Made by a program: the position numbers and the translations under genes | The notes under the pieces: model-generated | What the model saw: the letters and a program-made list of their open reading frames with translations, nothing else | Databases searched by the model: none | What the model was told of the DNA's origin: nothing | In this document: positions 1-9,059 of the stretch, piece by piece | How the letters are laid out: the number at the start of each line of letters is the position of its first letter | How positions within the stretch are numbered: position 1 is the stretch's first letter | NCBI RefSeq assembly: GCF_029504655.1 | Contig: NZ_JAQFIL010000001.1 | Coordinates: forward strand, 7,598,001-7,662,000 | Source of the DNA: Catalinimonas alkaloidigena | Lineage (GTDB): Bacteria > Bacteroidota > Bacteroidia > Cytophagales > Cyclobacteriaceae | DNA length: 64,000 nt | Direction of reading: 5' to 3'

Positions 1-2193
1 GTCCTGGTCGCCATCCTGGTCTACATCCAGAAAAGCGCCACAGCTACTTTCAAATGATCCAGCTATTTTTAGCCCCTCACTCGGCGTTCTTTTAAAACTT
101 CCGTCATTCCTCTGGGTAAATAGTTTGTCTTCATCGTCTTTAGCACCCAGTAAAACGAAATCTTCAAGCTTATCCCCATTTACATCCCCTTTTACTATTC
201 TGGGGCCTTCGGTCGACAACATTCTCCAGAGTAAAATTTCGTGATCAAAATCATTGTAGCGGTTCTCCTGATGGCGGGAGTCTCCCTGCACCAATTGGTC
301 ACTGACTTCTGTTAGTAGAGGAGCCGGAACATTCCTGGCAGTTGATACTGGCACCGCTGTACTACTAGCCTCTTCATGATCCAGCGTGAGGGTTTGGTCA
401 GCAGCAATATTTTTCAGTAGCTGTTTTCTTTTATCCGGCCAGATTACTTCAAGTTGATCAATGCTACTTTCTTCCCCAAGACCAAATAATAAGTAAGGCT
501 CAATGCTACTCTCAAAACCCCGGGTATTGAAATTCTGTAATACCTGAATATTCTCCTTAATCGATATTTTGACCTGTGCACCAATACCAAAAGGGTTGTT
601 CGCATAACCTTTAAATTTAATTTTGAGGTAGTGATGCTGTGTCTTTTCAGCTTCGTTTTGGTAGATGAAGACAGGCATATTGACATTGTTGATGACCAGG
701 TCCTGATCCCCATCGTTATCCAGGTCACCATATGCGGCCCCATTGCTGAAAGAGGGCTGAGCCAGTCCCAGCTGCACTGTGTTATCTTCAAAACCCAGCC
801 TTCCGGTATTGCTAAAGGCAAAATTTCTGATTGGGTTAGAAGGCATCTGAGTAATCATATTACTATAGTCAACCTTCTCTTTTTGGGCTATTTTTCGGTA
901 TACTCCATTGTCTGAAAGAAAGTCCCGAAAATCCATATACATCAGGTCTCGTTGTAGACCATTACTGACAAAGAGGTCTTTATGCCCATCATTTTCAAAA
1001 TCAAAAATAAGTGCCCCCCAACTCCAGTCTGTGGCTGCTACATCTGAAAGCATGCCAATCTCCTGAAAATCGCCTTTGCCATCGTTAAGGTGCAGGCAGT
1101 TTTGCCCTATTTGGTAATGATAATTAGCCCTGTACTTCATGTTCTCCAGGTGATAAGGGTCAAAGGCTGACATAGCTTTCAGCCGGTAATTATCACCCGC
1201 CAGCATATCAGTGGTAAAAATCTCGGGATGACCGTCATTATTAATATCCGCCATATCACCTCCCATACTGGAAATGGAACAGAAGTCTATGCGGTCGATC
1301 AATTCTTCGGAGAAGCTCCCGTCTCCCTGGTTGATGTAAAGGTAGTCTCGTTCCCAAAAGTCATTGCTAATATAAATGTCGGGATACATGTCCTGATTGA
1401 TATCCCCGATTACTGCGCCTAGTCCGAATCCTATGGCGCTGCTGTAGATGTTTGCCTGCAGGGTGATGTCTGTAAACTTATTACCATCATTTCTGTACAG
1501 TTTATCTCCTCCCATTTCGTCGGGTTCATCACGCATACTTTTGAACAGGTCAATCTTGCTGGGATCTTTAAAACTGTTGTTGAGTAAGTAGCAGTCAAGA
1601 TCTCCATCCAGGTCGTAGTCAAAGAATGCTGCCTGGGTAGAGTAGCCCTGATTGTTTAAACCGTACTCCTCGGCTTGTTCACTAAAAGAAAGGTCTCCAT
1701 GATTGATAAACAACTCGTTTTCCTTATTATCTCCAGCGATATCACCCGAATTGCTGACGTAAATGTCCAGCCAGCCATCTCCATTCACATCAGCCATCGT
1801 TACCCCTGTGCTCCAGGCTTTAGTGCCGGCAACACCTGCCTGTTCGGTGACATCTTCAAATGTCATGTTTCCTTTGTTGAGGTATAGTTTATTTCCTGTC
1901 AAATTGGCGGTGAAGTATAAATCGGGAAGGCTATCATTGTTGATATCCCCGATAGCTACACCTCCTCCATTATAAAAATTGCGATAGGTAAGAATGTTAA
2001 AATCCTCCTGATCCTCTACCTGGTTGATAAAGTCTACGCCTGTAGATCCGGCTTCTAACAGACGAAAGTAGGTCTGTCCATTATTTTCAGGAGCAGTAGG
2101 CTTGCTCTTCTGTTCAGATATTTCCTGCGAGCAGGCAGTGAACAACATACATCCAAAAAACAGAAAAATACAGTAATTATATATAGAGCTCAT
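1..2193 (-). CDS. CRTAC1-family FG-GAP repeat lipoprotein (3' end outside window)
   Basis: 731 codons are visible and the reading frame is still open at base 1, so the C-terminus is missing. The start is the ATG at 2193. It gives a short hydrophobic signal and a lipobox (LFTAC, Cys at about residue 21), which points to an outer-membrane or surface lipoprotein. The body carries repeated FG-GAP/VCBS calcium-loop motifs of the form DxNxDGxxD (for example DVNGDGWLDIYV), typical of a beta-propeller of the CRTAC1/ASPIC-UnbV family. That family has no assigned enzymatic role and is thought to mediate binding. It lies 18 bp downstream of another FG-GAP gene and is probably the last gene of the SusC-SusD operon starting at 8599. 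It is a shorter relative of the 1113-residue protein at 10403-13744. The family call is strong; the function is unknown. Confidence 0.9.
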   Translation of the reverse strand, partial: MSSIYNYCIFLFFGCMLFTACSQEISEQKSKPTAPENNGQTYFRLLEAGSTGVDFINQVEDQEDFNILTYRNFYNGGGVAIGDINNDSLPDLYFTANLTGNKLYLNKGNMTFEDVTEQAGVAGTKAWSTGVTMADVNGDGWLDIYVSNSGDIAGDNKENELFINHGDLSFSEQAEEYGLNNQGYSTQAAFFDYDLDGDLDCYLLNNSFKDPSKIDLFKSMRDEPDEMGGDKLYRNDGNKFTDITLQANIYSSAIGFGLGAVIGDINQDMYPDIYISNDFWERDYLYINQGDGSFSEELIDRIDFCSISSMGGDMADINNDGHPEIFTTDMLAGDNYRLKAMSAFDPYHLENMKYRANYHYQIGQNCLHLNDGKGDFQEIGMLSDVAATDWSWGALIFDFENDGHKDLFVSNGLQRDLMYMDFRDFLSDNGVYRKIAQKEKVDYSNMITQMPSNPIRNFAFSNTGRLGFEDNTVQLGLAQPSFSNGAAYGDLDNDGDQDLVINNVNMPVFIYQNEAEKTQHHYLKIKFKGYANNPFGIGAQVKISIKENIQVLQNFNTRGFESSIEPYLLFGLGEESSIDQLEVIWPDKRKQLLKNIAADQTLTLDHEEASSTAVPVSTARNVPAPLLTEVSDQLVQGDSRHQENRYNDFDHEILLWRMLSTEGPRIVKGDVNGDKLEDFVLLGAKDDEDKLFTQRNDGSFKRTPSEGLKIAGSFESSCGAFLDVDQDGDQD

Positions 2194-2211
2194 AAGCTAG
2201 GAGGTTCTTTT

Positions 2212-3762
2212 TTACTCGATTAGGCTATATTGTTTTTTTGTTGGAAACTGGCTCTTACTCTGGGTTCCCATGTATTCACCCCAGCGCGGTGAGCCTTGCA
2301 TTCTGATTCCTGTACTGATGCGCTTTACACTCATTCCCATAAAGCGGAAAAGGTCATTTGGGTTGAAGTATTGAGTATAGACGATATCGAGGAATCCATC
2401 CATGTCCAGGTCGCCCAGCCAGGGTGTAGAGTAAATGTTCTTAAAACTTGGAGCCTGGTCTATGATATGTTCTTTTCTATCCTGGAAGTCAAGTGCGATT
2501 AGCCGCATTCTTATACTTTTTGGTGAACGAATGTCTTCTGTAAGCTCAATATCACAGTCGTAATCATTGACGCTGAGAATAGCTTCGTCATACCCATCAT
2601 TATCTATATCGTAAGCTACAGGGGTAGATAAATTGAAACAACCAATATTGTTCTGGTAGATAATTACACCGTCTCTGCCATCAAGAAGTACCTGTGAGGC
2701 TGTTGAATAATCCGGCCATTTACCCTTACTCAGCATGGTAAAGAAATCCGGAATATTGTCCTCATTAAAATAGCCCACAGCAAAACTATTGCTTGACTCC
2801 ATCTGGCTAAATTTTGTTTCCCATATTGGCTCTAAGGATTTTCCATCTATCGCAGAGGCTGTGCCAGCGTGAGAGATTGCTATGATATCAGTATAGCCAT
2901 CCTCTGTGATGTCTGTCAATACAGGGGGAGCGATAAATCCATGCTGTTCTTCGGTGGCAATAGCTTTGGCTTTGTAGAGTTGCCCTTTTATCAGATCATC
3001 AAGCGTAGCAAGATACAAGCTGCCTCCCATAGTTTCGCCACCCGTACCGAATATGAGCTGTATATTTTCATTTCCTGCATGCGCAAAGCAGAGCGGAGAC
3101 ATATAAGATTCATGGCTATCAGGCATGGTATCTGCCGCGATAATTTTTCCGTTTCGGGAGTCAAATAGCATCAGCACAGCAGGATGGCGTTCGCTGGTAT
3201 CATTGGGCAGAGCATTCCAATTACCGCCGTTTACAGTAAGTAAATCCTGGAAGCCATCATGATTCTGATCTGGTACAAGAACGCTGTTGTAAAAGTTGAA
3301 ACGTGCATACTGCAATACCGGATCATTTTCGTGGTGATAGCTGTATTCCCAAATTAAATCGCCACTCTTACCATCCAGGGCTTTCAGGCTATGGTTTCTT
3401 CCTCCTATAAAAACATCCTTGACGCCATCACCATTGATGTCGTAGAATACTGCTGAGCCTACGATACTGGCATCAGCCGCCTGTTGCCAAAGTAAGTCAC
3501 CATTCTTACCATTTAGGGCAAGTATACCTTGCTCTGTGGGAGCTAATTCTTCTTTTCCAGCGCCTATTACGATATCCAGTATCCCATCAGCATTCAGGTC
3601 GGCTGCTTTGGGTGAAGACTGGGACCCAATCTGATAAAAAGATTGCTGCCAGGCTACTTCAGTCTTCTTTCTGCTACACCCAATAATTCCTAACAGGATA
3701 ATTAAGTAGTGAATGTGTACAACGCTCCTAAGCACTTGGGTATCAGGTTTCTCGTTTTTCAA
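2212..3762 (-). CDS. FG-GAP/PQQ-like beta-propeller lipoprotein
   Basis: A 516-residue exported protein. A hydrophobic segment ends in a possible lipobox (LLGIIGC, Cys about residue 29), followed by repeats that alternate FG-GAP loops (DINGDGVKDVFIGG, DITEDGYTDIIA, DIDNDGYDEAIL) with PQQ-type blades such as ALDGKSGDLIW. This predicts one beta-propeller that sits on the cell surface and binds something; no catalytic residue is evident. The longest frame begins with TTG at 3762. A GTG ten codons further in would still keep the signal sequence, so the exact start is uncertain. It sits between susD (3902-5440) and the CRTAC1 gene (1-2193). A strong hairpin lies just upstream at 3841-3878, so its expression may be lower than that of susCD. 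The substrate is unknown. Confidence 0.85.
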   Translation of the reverse strand: MKNEKPDTQVLRSVVHIHYLIILLGIIGCSRKKTEVAWQQSFYQIGSQSSPKAADLNADGILDIVIGAGKEELAPTEQGILALNGKNGDLLWQQAADASIVGSAVFYDINGDGVKDVFIGGRNHSLKALDGKSGDLIWEYSYHHENDPVLQYARFNFYNSVLVPDQNHDGFQDLLTVNGGNWNALPNDTSERHPAVLMLFDSRNGKIIAADTMPDSHESYMSPLCFAHAGNENIQLIFGTGGETMGGSLYLATLDDLIKGQLYKAKAIATEEQHGFIAPPVLTDITEDGYTDIIAISHAGTASAIDGKSLEPIWETKFSQMESSNSFAVGYFNEDNIPDFFTMLSKGKWPDYSTASQVLLDGRDGVIIYQNNIGCFNLSTPVAYDIDNDGYDEAILSVNDYDCDIELTEDIRSPKSIRMRLIALDFQDRKEHIIDQAPSFKNIYSTPWLGDLDMDGFLDIVYTQYFNPNDLFRFMGMSVKRISTGIRMQGSPRWGEYMGTQSKSQFPTKKQYSLIE

Positions 3763-3840
3763 AATGCCTTAAAATGTAATGAGTATAATCTTGAAAAAAA
3801 AGCATAAGCAGGTTTTAAGGCACGGATCAATTGGTTACTG

Positions 3841-3878
3841 AATAAAAAATAGCGGACCTGTAAGATCAGGCCCGCTAT
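3841..3878 (-). terminator. Rho-independent terminator or attenuator after susD
   Basis: On the minus strand a 12-bp stem (arms ATAGCGGGCCTG and CAGGTCCGCTAT, one G-U pair) closes a 6-nt loop and is followed by TTTTTATT. It lies between the susD stop at 3902 and the next same-strand gene at 3762. It probably trims or attenuates transcription so that susCD is made in excess over the two downstream propeller genes. Confidence 0.8.
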
Positions 3879-3901
3879 CATGATTTTATCAAATTATCTT
3901 T

Positions 3902-5440
3902 TTACTGAACGTCCCACCATACACGGGTCATCACATCGTTGGGAAGTGTACCCCCTTCCTGAAGGTTAGGGTTATTGGCCACTTCCTGAGAATAGTATTC
4001 AATTCTTCTGAATATCTGCCCGCCTGAAACATTACCAGGATAATTTACCGGACTTAGTTCCGGGTAACCCGTTCTTCTCCAGTTACTATAGGCCTCATAC
4101 CATTGCATAAAGTTTGCTGCCCAGTGTTGCTCACCGATCATTTTCTCTGAACCATCAAAAGGGTTAGCCGCCAGATAGGCTTCTACTTCCGCATCGCTCA
4201 CGGTCAGTGAAGGATCAAAAATATCCCACTGCTGCATTGAGCCTTTGACACCGGCATTGTAGTGAGAGGTAGCATCACCACTGTGCCAACCTTTGAGTGC
4301 GGCCTCGGCTAATAGGAATTCTACCTCTGCATAAGTCATAAAGATAAAGGGGTCATCTACATCCAGCATCATTGGATTAAGGCGAGAGTAGGTAAGCTCC
4401 CTGTCTATTTCTTCAGTGGTGCCTTCGTACTCCTTGATGGTTTCCGTATCATAACCATTAGGCATGCCTTTTTGCGCGGCGGGGTCTGTATTGTAAGGAC
4501 CACCCCAGATACCGATTCCTCCGCTATAGATCATCAGGCGAGGATCATTACGACCTTTAAGAAAGTCAATCAGAGTTTTGCTAAGCATATTGTTAGCTCC
4601 CCAGTCATCAGGGATCATGGCACGGGAAATACCATTTTGGTTGAACCACTGGCTGGGGCCGGATGCCATCTGTATCCACGCCATGTCCTCATTGCTCTCC
4701 ATCACACCTCCGGAAATGGCTTTCTGCACATAAGTTTGAGCAGTACCGGGATCTACATTAGAAATACGCATGGCTAAACGTAACATCAGCGAATTAGCGA
4801 GCTTTTTCCACTTGGTAAAGTCTCCTCCGTATACAACATCAGCAGCGCCTACCTCATCCGAACCGGTGCCTATGGTAGCGGCGGCAACCTCAAGCTTAGC
4901 CAGCATATCCTTGTAGATGGTTTCCTGTGAATCATATTTAGGAAAGAATATGCCCTCAACCCCTTTGTTGGCTTCGGTGTAGGGCACATTACCATGCAAA
5001 TCGGTCATGATATGCATAGGAATAATATACATGATCTGGGCCATATGGTGCAGGTTTGTCCAGTTGGGGTTTGTGCCTTCTGGCCCAGTCTGGCGAATAA
5101 CCTCTCCTAAAGTTTTCAGGGCGTTTTCATAAACGTAAGACATAAAACCATTGAAACTGTCAAGGTGGCGCATGTATTTATCACCGCTTCCTCTCTCTCC
5201 GCCCACTTGTAGGGTTGCCATCTGCTGGATAAGACCGGATGCAAGGTTCAGATGCACCCTGCCATTGATATATCGGTTTTCGGCAGCTTGCACCTGCCCC
5301 TGGGTCAACATGAACTTCCAGTCCAGTTCATTAGCAGCGGTGGGGTTAATATTTAGTTCCACCAGTTCATCGTTATCGCAGCTCGCCAGTGGCAGCATAC
5401 AGATGATGATGATGCATGAAAATATATTTATGTATTTCAT
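3902..5440 (-). CDS. SusD/RagB-like outer-membrane lipoprotein (SusD-like_2 type)
   Basis: A 512-residue substrate-binding lid protein that should sit over the adjacent SusC channel. A signal peptide with lipobox PLASC (Cys about residue 21) anchors it. The mature start (CDNDELVELNINPTAAN), the central helical region and the C-terminal ending TRVWWDVQ match the SusD-like_2 group, which keeps the TPR-like fold. It starts 15 bp downstream of the SusC stop, so the two are one transcript. No glycan-degrading enzyme follows; the next genes encode FG-GAP propellers. The ligand therefore cannot be inferred from neighbours and need not be a polysaccharide. Confidence 0.95.
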   Translation of the reverse strand: MKYINIFSCIIIICMLPLASCDNDELVELNINPTAANELDWKFMLTQGQVQAAENRYINGRVHLNLASGLIQQMATLQVGGERGSGDKYMRHLDSFNGFMSYVYENALKTLGEVIRQTGPEGTNPNWTNLHHMAQIMYIIPMHIMTDLHGNVPYTEANKGVEGIFFPKYDSQETIYKDMLAKLEVAAATIGTGSDEVGAADVVYGGDFTKWKKLANSLMLRLAMRISNVDPGTAQTYVQKAISGGVMESNEDMAWIQMASGPSQWFNQNGISRAMIPDDWGANNMLSKTLIDFLKGRNDPRLMIYSGGIGIWGGPYNTDPAAQKGMPNGYDTETIKEYEGTTEEIDRELTYSRLNPMMLDVDDPFIFMTYAEVEFLLAEAALKGWHSGDATSHYNAGVKGSMQQWDIFDPSLTVSDAEVEAYLAANPFDGSEKMIGEQHWAANFMQWYEAYSNWRRTGYPELSPVNYPGNVSGGQIFRRIEYYSQEVANNPNLQEGGTLPNDVMTRVWWDVQ

Positions 5441-5455
5441 TGTTATCTGTTTTTT

Positions 5456-8400
5456 TTAAAAGCTCACCTTTAAATTAAATCCATAAGAACGGGTTTGAGG
5501 CACACCAAAGTAGTCAAAACCCTGTGCGTTATCATTGCTGTAGTTAGACTCAGGGTCAACGTTTTCCAGATTGGAATACAGAATGAAAAGGTTTCTTCCT
5601 ACGAAGGAAATACTTGCCCTGTTTATAGGTGTGTTTTTTAACAAGCTACTGGGCAATGTATAGCCCAGGCTTAGCTGGCGGAATTTAATGAAAGACGCAT
5701 CATAGATGAAACGATCTGATAGCGAACTGTACGCCCCCCAGAAGCCAGGAATTTCTGTGGCATCCAGCGTTTTGGAGAAGGCTTCTCCATCCTGATCTAC
5801 TCCGGTAACAGTAAGCGACTCGCGGCCTTCTGAAACAAAGCCAAGTCCACTGGTGGGTTCTACTGTCATCTTATGCTGACCTGCTCCTACAAAGCGTGCG
5901 TTAGTTCCTGAGTAAATATCCCCTCCAGCCTTGAAGTCAATCAGAAAGTCCATGTATATTCCTTTCCAATTGAAGCTGTTGGTCAGACCTCCCACATAAT
6001 TATGTACACCGTTGCCAAGAATAGAAGTTTCGTCTGAGCGTACCGGCTGACCACTATCCGGATCAAATACCGGCTGTCCATTGATCATCTTCTGGGTAAA
6101 GCCAGTGATCGTACTGAATTGTTCACCCACAATCTGATTGATGAATGCTACCCTGGTACGAGGCTCACCAACCTGTATACTGGTAATGCCATCAGAAAGC
6201 TCAATTACTTCATTGTTATTCAGAGAGAAGTTAAATGTGACATCCCAGTTGAAATCACTTTGCTGTATAGGTGTACCTGTTAGCAAGAGCTCAACTCCTC
6301 TGTTTTGCATTTTTCCTACGTTAATGGTTGTTCCTGAGAAGCCTGAAGCTTCGGAAATGGTAGCATTCAGGATGTCATCAGTAGTTTCCTGACGATAATA
6401 GGTAAAGTCAACACCGAGCCGGTTATTGAAGAAGCGGAAGTCCGCACCAATTTCAAACTCAGTAGAAGTCAGGGGTACCAGGAAGCGGTTAGGAATATTA
6501 CTTTGTGAGATAGAGGCAGTAGGTAAGCCCAGGTGACCTTGTCCCAAACTATAGGTCAGGTCTAAGCGGTAGGGGTCGGTATCTCCTCCCACCTGTGCCC
6601 ACGAACTACGCAGCTTACCATAAGAAAGAAAGCTGTTGCTGGACATGTTAAAAAGCTCTGTGAAGACAAAGCTACCTCCGATAGATGGGTATAAAATATC
6701 GTTAGTTTCAGGATTGAGCGTAGAGAACCAGTCCTGTCGTGCGGTTCCTGTTATGTAAATTAAATCCTTATAACCGATGGTAGCTGACCCAAATACTGAG
6801 TTAATCCCTTTTTCGCTGAATCCATAGCCAGGATTCTGGTTTTCCAGATTGGTAAAAGTATTGAAGAATGGAATATTAAAATTACTTCCGTTCAAAGCCA
6901 GTGCTTCGTAAGAACGTCGCATACGGTTTCCTCCTATGAAGGCATTAACAGAAATATCTCCAAAGTTATCATCAAAGCCAATCATCCCTTCCAGATTGGT
7001 TTCACGTATACGTTCTTCTCTTTCATTCATGCTCCCCCGGCGCTGATAGCCGGTTCCATAAGGAGTGATATCAGTTTCTCTCCGGGTATACCAGTCCATC
7101 CCGAAGCGCCCCTGCACATAAAGAAAATCTGTAATGTCATAACGAGCTACATTAGAAGTGATGATCCTGTCCCTGACATCGTCATTCTCAAACTGATGCG
7201 CCGCCCACCAGGGGTTCTGGTTCCAAAGGTCATTAGATATTTGTAATTCCTCACCGGGGGCTTTACCATCTCCGGGCACAAATCCCTCAGGTACTGCACC
7301 TAGCTTGTCTGGATCTCCTTTCAAATCGTTGACGTTATAGTTAGGAGGGAGTCTCAATAATCCCTGAGGAGCATTACCCGGTGAGTCAGAAATGCGCGGG
7401 CGGTTTTGTGCATTCTCGTTGGAATACATAACCTTAGAAGTAACGGTAAGCTTATCAGCATAATTTCCATTATATGATAAGCTTAGGTTGTTACGGTCGT
7501 ATCCAGAATTTGGAATGATGCTTTTATTTTGCAGGTTAGAGAAGTTCAAACGGAAAGTTTGTGTCTCATTGCCTCCGGAAAAACCTATGCTATTTGTCCA
7601 GGTGGTTCCGGTCCGGTAAAAGCGATCATAATTATCTCCCGCATAAGCATAAGGCCGTTCCACACCATCAAACTGTGCTACAGGCCTTCCGTCCAAACGG
7701 CCTCCCCATACGCTTGTGCCCACATTGAAAGCCTCTGATGCGTCTACCGGGGCACGTCCCTGGTTGCCCTGTCCGTATTCTTTTTGCAGGTCTAACAGGT
7801 TGAAAATATCCTCGAAGACAAAGTTGGAATTAAAATCAATGCCAATACCTTTTCTGGCTTTTCCGCTTTTCGTGGTGATCAGAATAACACCGTTGGAGGC
7901 TCTTGATCCATATAATGCGGCTGCGTTCGCTCCTTTCAAAACAGTCATTTCAGCAATGTCATCCGGGTTAATACTGGATGTTCCATCACCTTCATCAGAA
8001 CCTCCCCACATGCCTGCCTGTCCAAATCCTGAATTGTCTATCGGAATCCCGTCTACCACATAAAGAGGTTGGTTATTACCCGTCAGTGAGACATTACCAC
8101 GGATAACTACACGGCTGGAACCGGCCGGGCCGGAGGCAATATTGCTGACATTAACCCCGGCTACTTTACCAGCGAGGGAGTTTGCAATATTAAGTTCTCG
8201 TGCTTCCTGGAAGCTTTCTCCATCTACTTGTCCTACTGAATAAGAAAGCGCCTTTGCGCTACGCTCCATACCCAGGGCTGTTACTACAACTTCACTTAGC
8301 TCCTGGACGTCAGGGGCCAGGCTCACGTTGATAGTAGATCTGCTTCCTACTTCAACCTCCTGGAGGGCATACCCAATAGAAGAAAATGTGAGAATCGCAT

Positions 8401-8599
8401 CATCTCCGGGCACACTAATATTGTAATTTCCGTCAATGTCTGTCACAGTACCAGTAGTAGTGCCTTTGACCAGTACATTGACTCCTGGTAATGGATCACT
8501 ATCATCGGTACCGGTCACAGTTCCTGAGACCTGCCTTTGCGCCATCGCATAAGTGACGCTGGCAACCATAAGTGTTAAAATGAGTAATTGTTTTTTCAT
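5456..8599 (-). CDS. SusC/RagA-family TonB-dependent outer-membrane transporter
   Basis: 1047 residues. A signal peptide (MKKQLLILTLMVASVTYAMA) is followed by a carboxypeptidase-regulatory-like domain at about residues 22-100 (GTTTGTVTDIDGNY motif), the conserved ELSEVVVTALG stretch, a plug domain at about 115-245 (VRGN-type and VDGIPIDNSGFG motifs), and a 22-strand barrel ending in YGFNLKVSF. It imports a ligand captured by the SusD partner, using TonB energy. It heads the operon 8599 to 1. The 460-bp region upstream presumably holds its promoter. No anti-sigma or ECF gene is next to it, so its regulator is not visible here. Confidence 0.96.
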   Translation of the reverse strand: MKKQLLILTLMVASVTYAMAQRQVSGTVTGTDDSDPLPGVNVLVKGTTTGTVTDIDGNYNISVPGDDAILTFSSIGYALQEVEVGSRSTINVSLAPDVQELSEVVVTALGMERSAKALSYSVGQVDGESFQEARELNIANSLAGKVAGVNVSNIASGPAGSSRVVIRGNVSLTGNNQPLYVVDGIPIDNSGFGQAGMWGGSDEGDGTSSINPDDIAEMTVLKGANAAALYGSRASNGVILITTKSGKARKGIGIDFNSNFVFEDIFNLLDLQKEYGQGNQGRAPVDASEAFNVGTSVWGGRLDGRPVAQFDGVERPYAYAGDNYDRFYRTGTTWTNSIGFSGGNETQTFRLNFSNLQNKSIIPNSGYDRNNLSLSYNGNYADKLTVTSKVMYSNENAQNRPRISDSPGNAPQGLLRLPPNYNVNDLKGDPDKLGAVPEGFVPGDGKAPGEELQISNDLWNQNPWWAAHQFENDDVRDRIITSNVARYDITDFLYVQGRFGMDWYTRRETDITPYGTGYQRRGSMNEREERIRETNLEGMIGFDDNFGDISVNAFIGGNRMRRSYEALALNGSNFNIPFFNTFTNLENQNPGYGFSEKGINSVFGSATIGYKDLIYITGTARQDWFSTLNPETNDILYPSIGGSFVFTELFNMSSNSFLSYGKLRSSWAQVGGDTDPYRLDLTYSLGQGHLGLPTASISQSNIPNRFLVPLTSTEFEIGADFRFFNNRLGVDFTYYRQETTDDILNATISEASGFSGTTINVGKMQNRGVELLLTGTPIQQSDFNWDVTFNFSLNNNEVIELSDGITSIQVGEPRTRVAFINQIVGEQFSTITGFTQKMINGQPVFDPDSGQPVRSDETSILGNGVHNYVGGLTNSFNWKGIYMDFLIDFKAGGDIYSGTNARFVGAGQHKMTVEPTSGLGFVSEGRESLTVTGVDQDGEAFSKTLDATEIPGFWGAYSSLSDRFIYDASFIKFRQLSLGYTLPSSLLKNTPINRASISFVGRNLFILYSNLENVDPESNYSNDNAQGFDYFGVPQTRSYGFNLKVSF

Positions 8600-9059
8600 T
8601 TGAGGTAGAGTTTGGTTGTTGTATGCAATAGCATGGTTGAGAGAAAAGAGTTGTTTGTGATTCTCATAAATTGAATGGTTTTAGGTAGATATTAATAGCA
8701 AATACTTAATTAATTTAGGCATAATTATGATATTCTCAAATAATTTAGAGATGATATTCAGGGTGCTAATAAATAGGGGTAAAAACCCTAAAAAGTATTG
8801 AGAAAATAGTATGAAGAGTTAAGTGTTTTAGTTAAAAAAAACATCTTTTTTTAAGTTTATAGAGACTTTTTAGGTAATGAAAAGCAATTAAATTTCCTTT
8901 AATTAATATGTAAATGAAGAAATTTTCAGTAGCGGGTATAAAATACAGTTTTGCGGACAGTATTCTGCATAAAAGCTTAAGGCAGGAAAGTTACGCAACA
9001 CCAGTTACTTCTTAAGAATGGCATACTCTTAGGCGATAACGGTGTGGGTATACAAAACA
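8600..9059. other. Intergenic region upstream of susC
   Basis: 460 bp, strongly AT-rich from about 8690 to 8900. It separates the haloperoxidase stop (9060) from the susC start (8599), both on the minus strand, so it must hold the susC promoter. I found no clean TAnnTTTG/TTG promoter pair, no convincing terminator and no open frame that looks coding. Confidence 0.5.
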
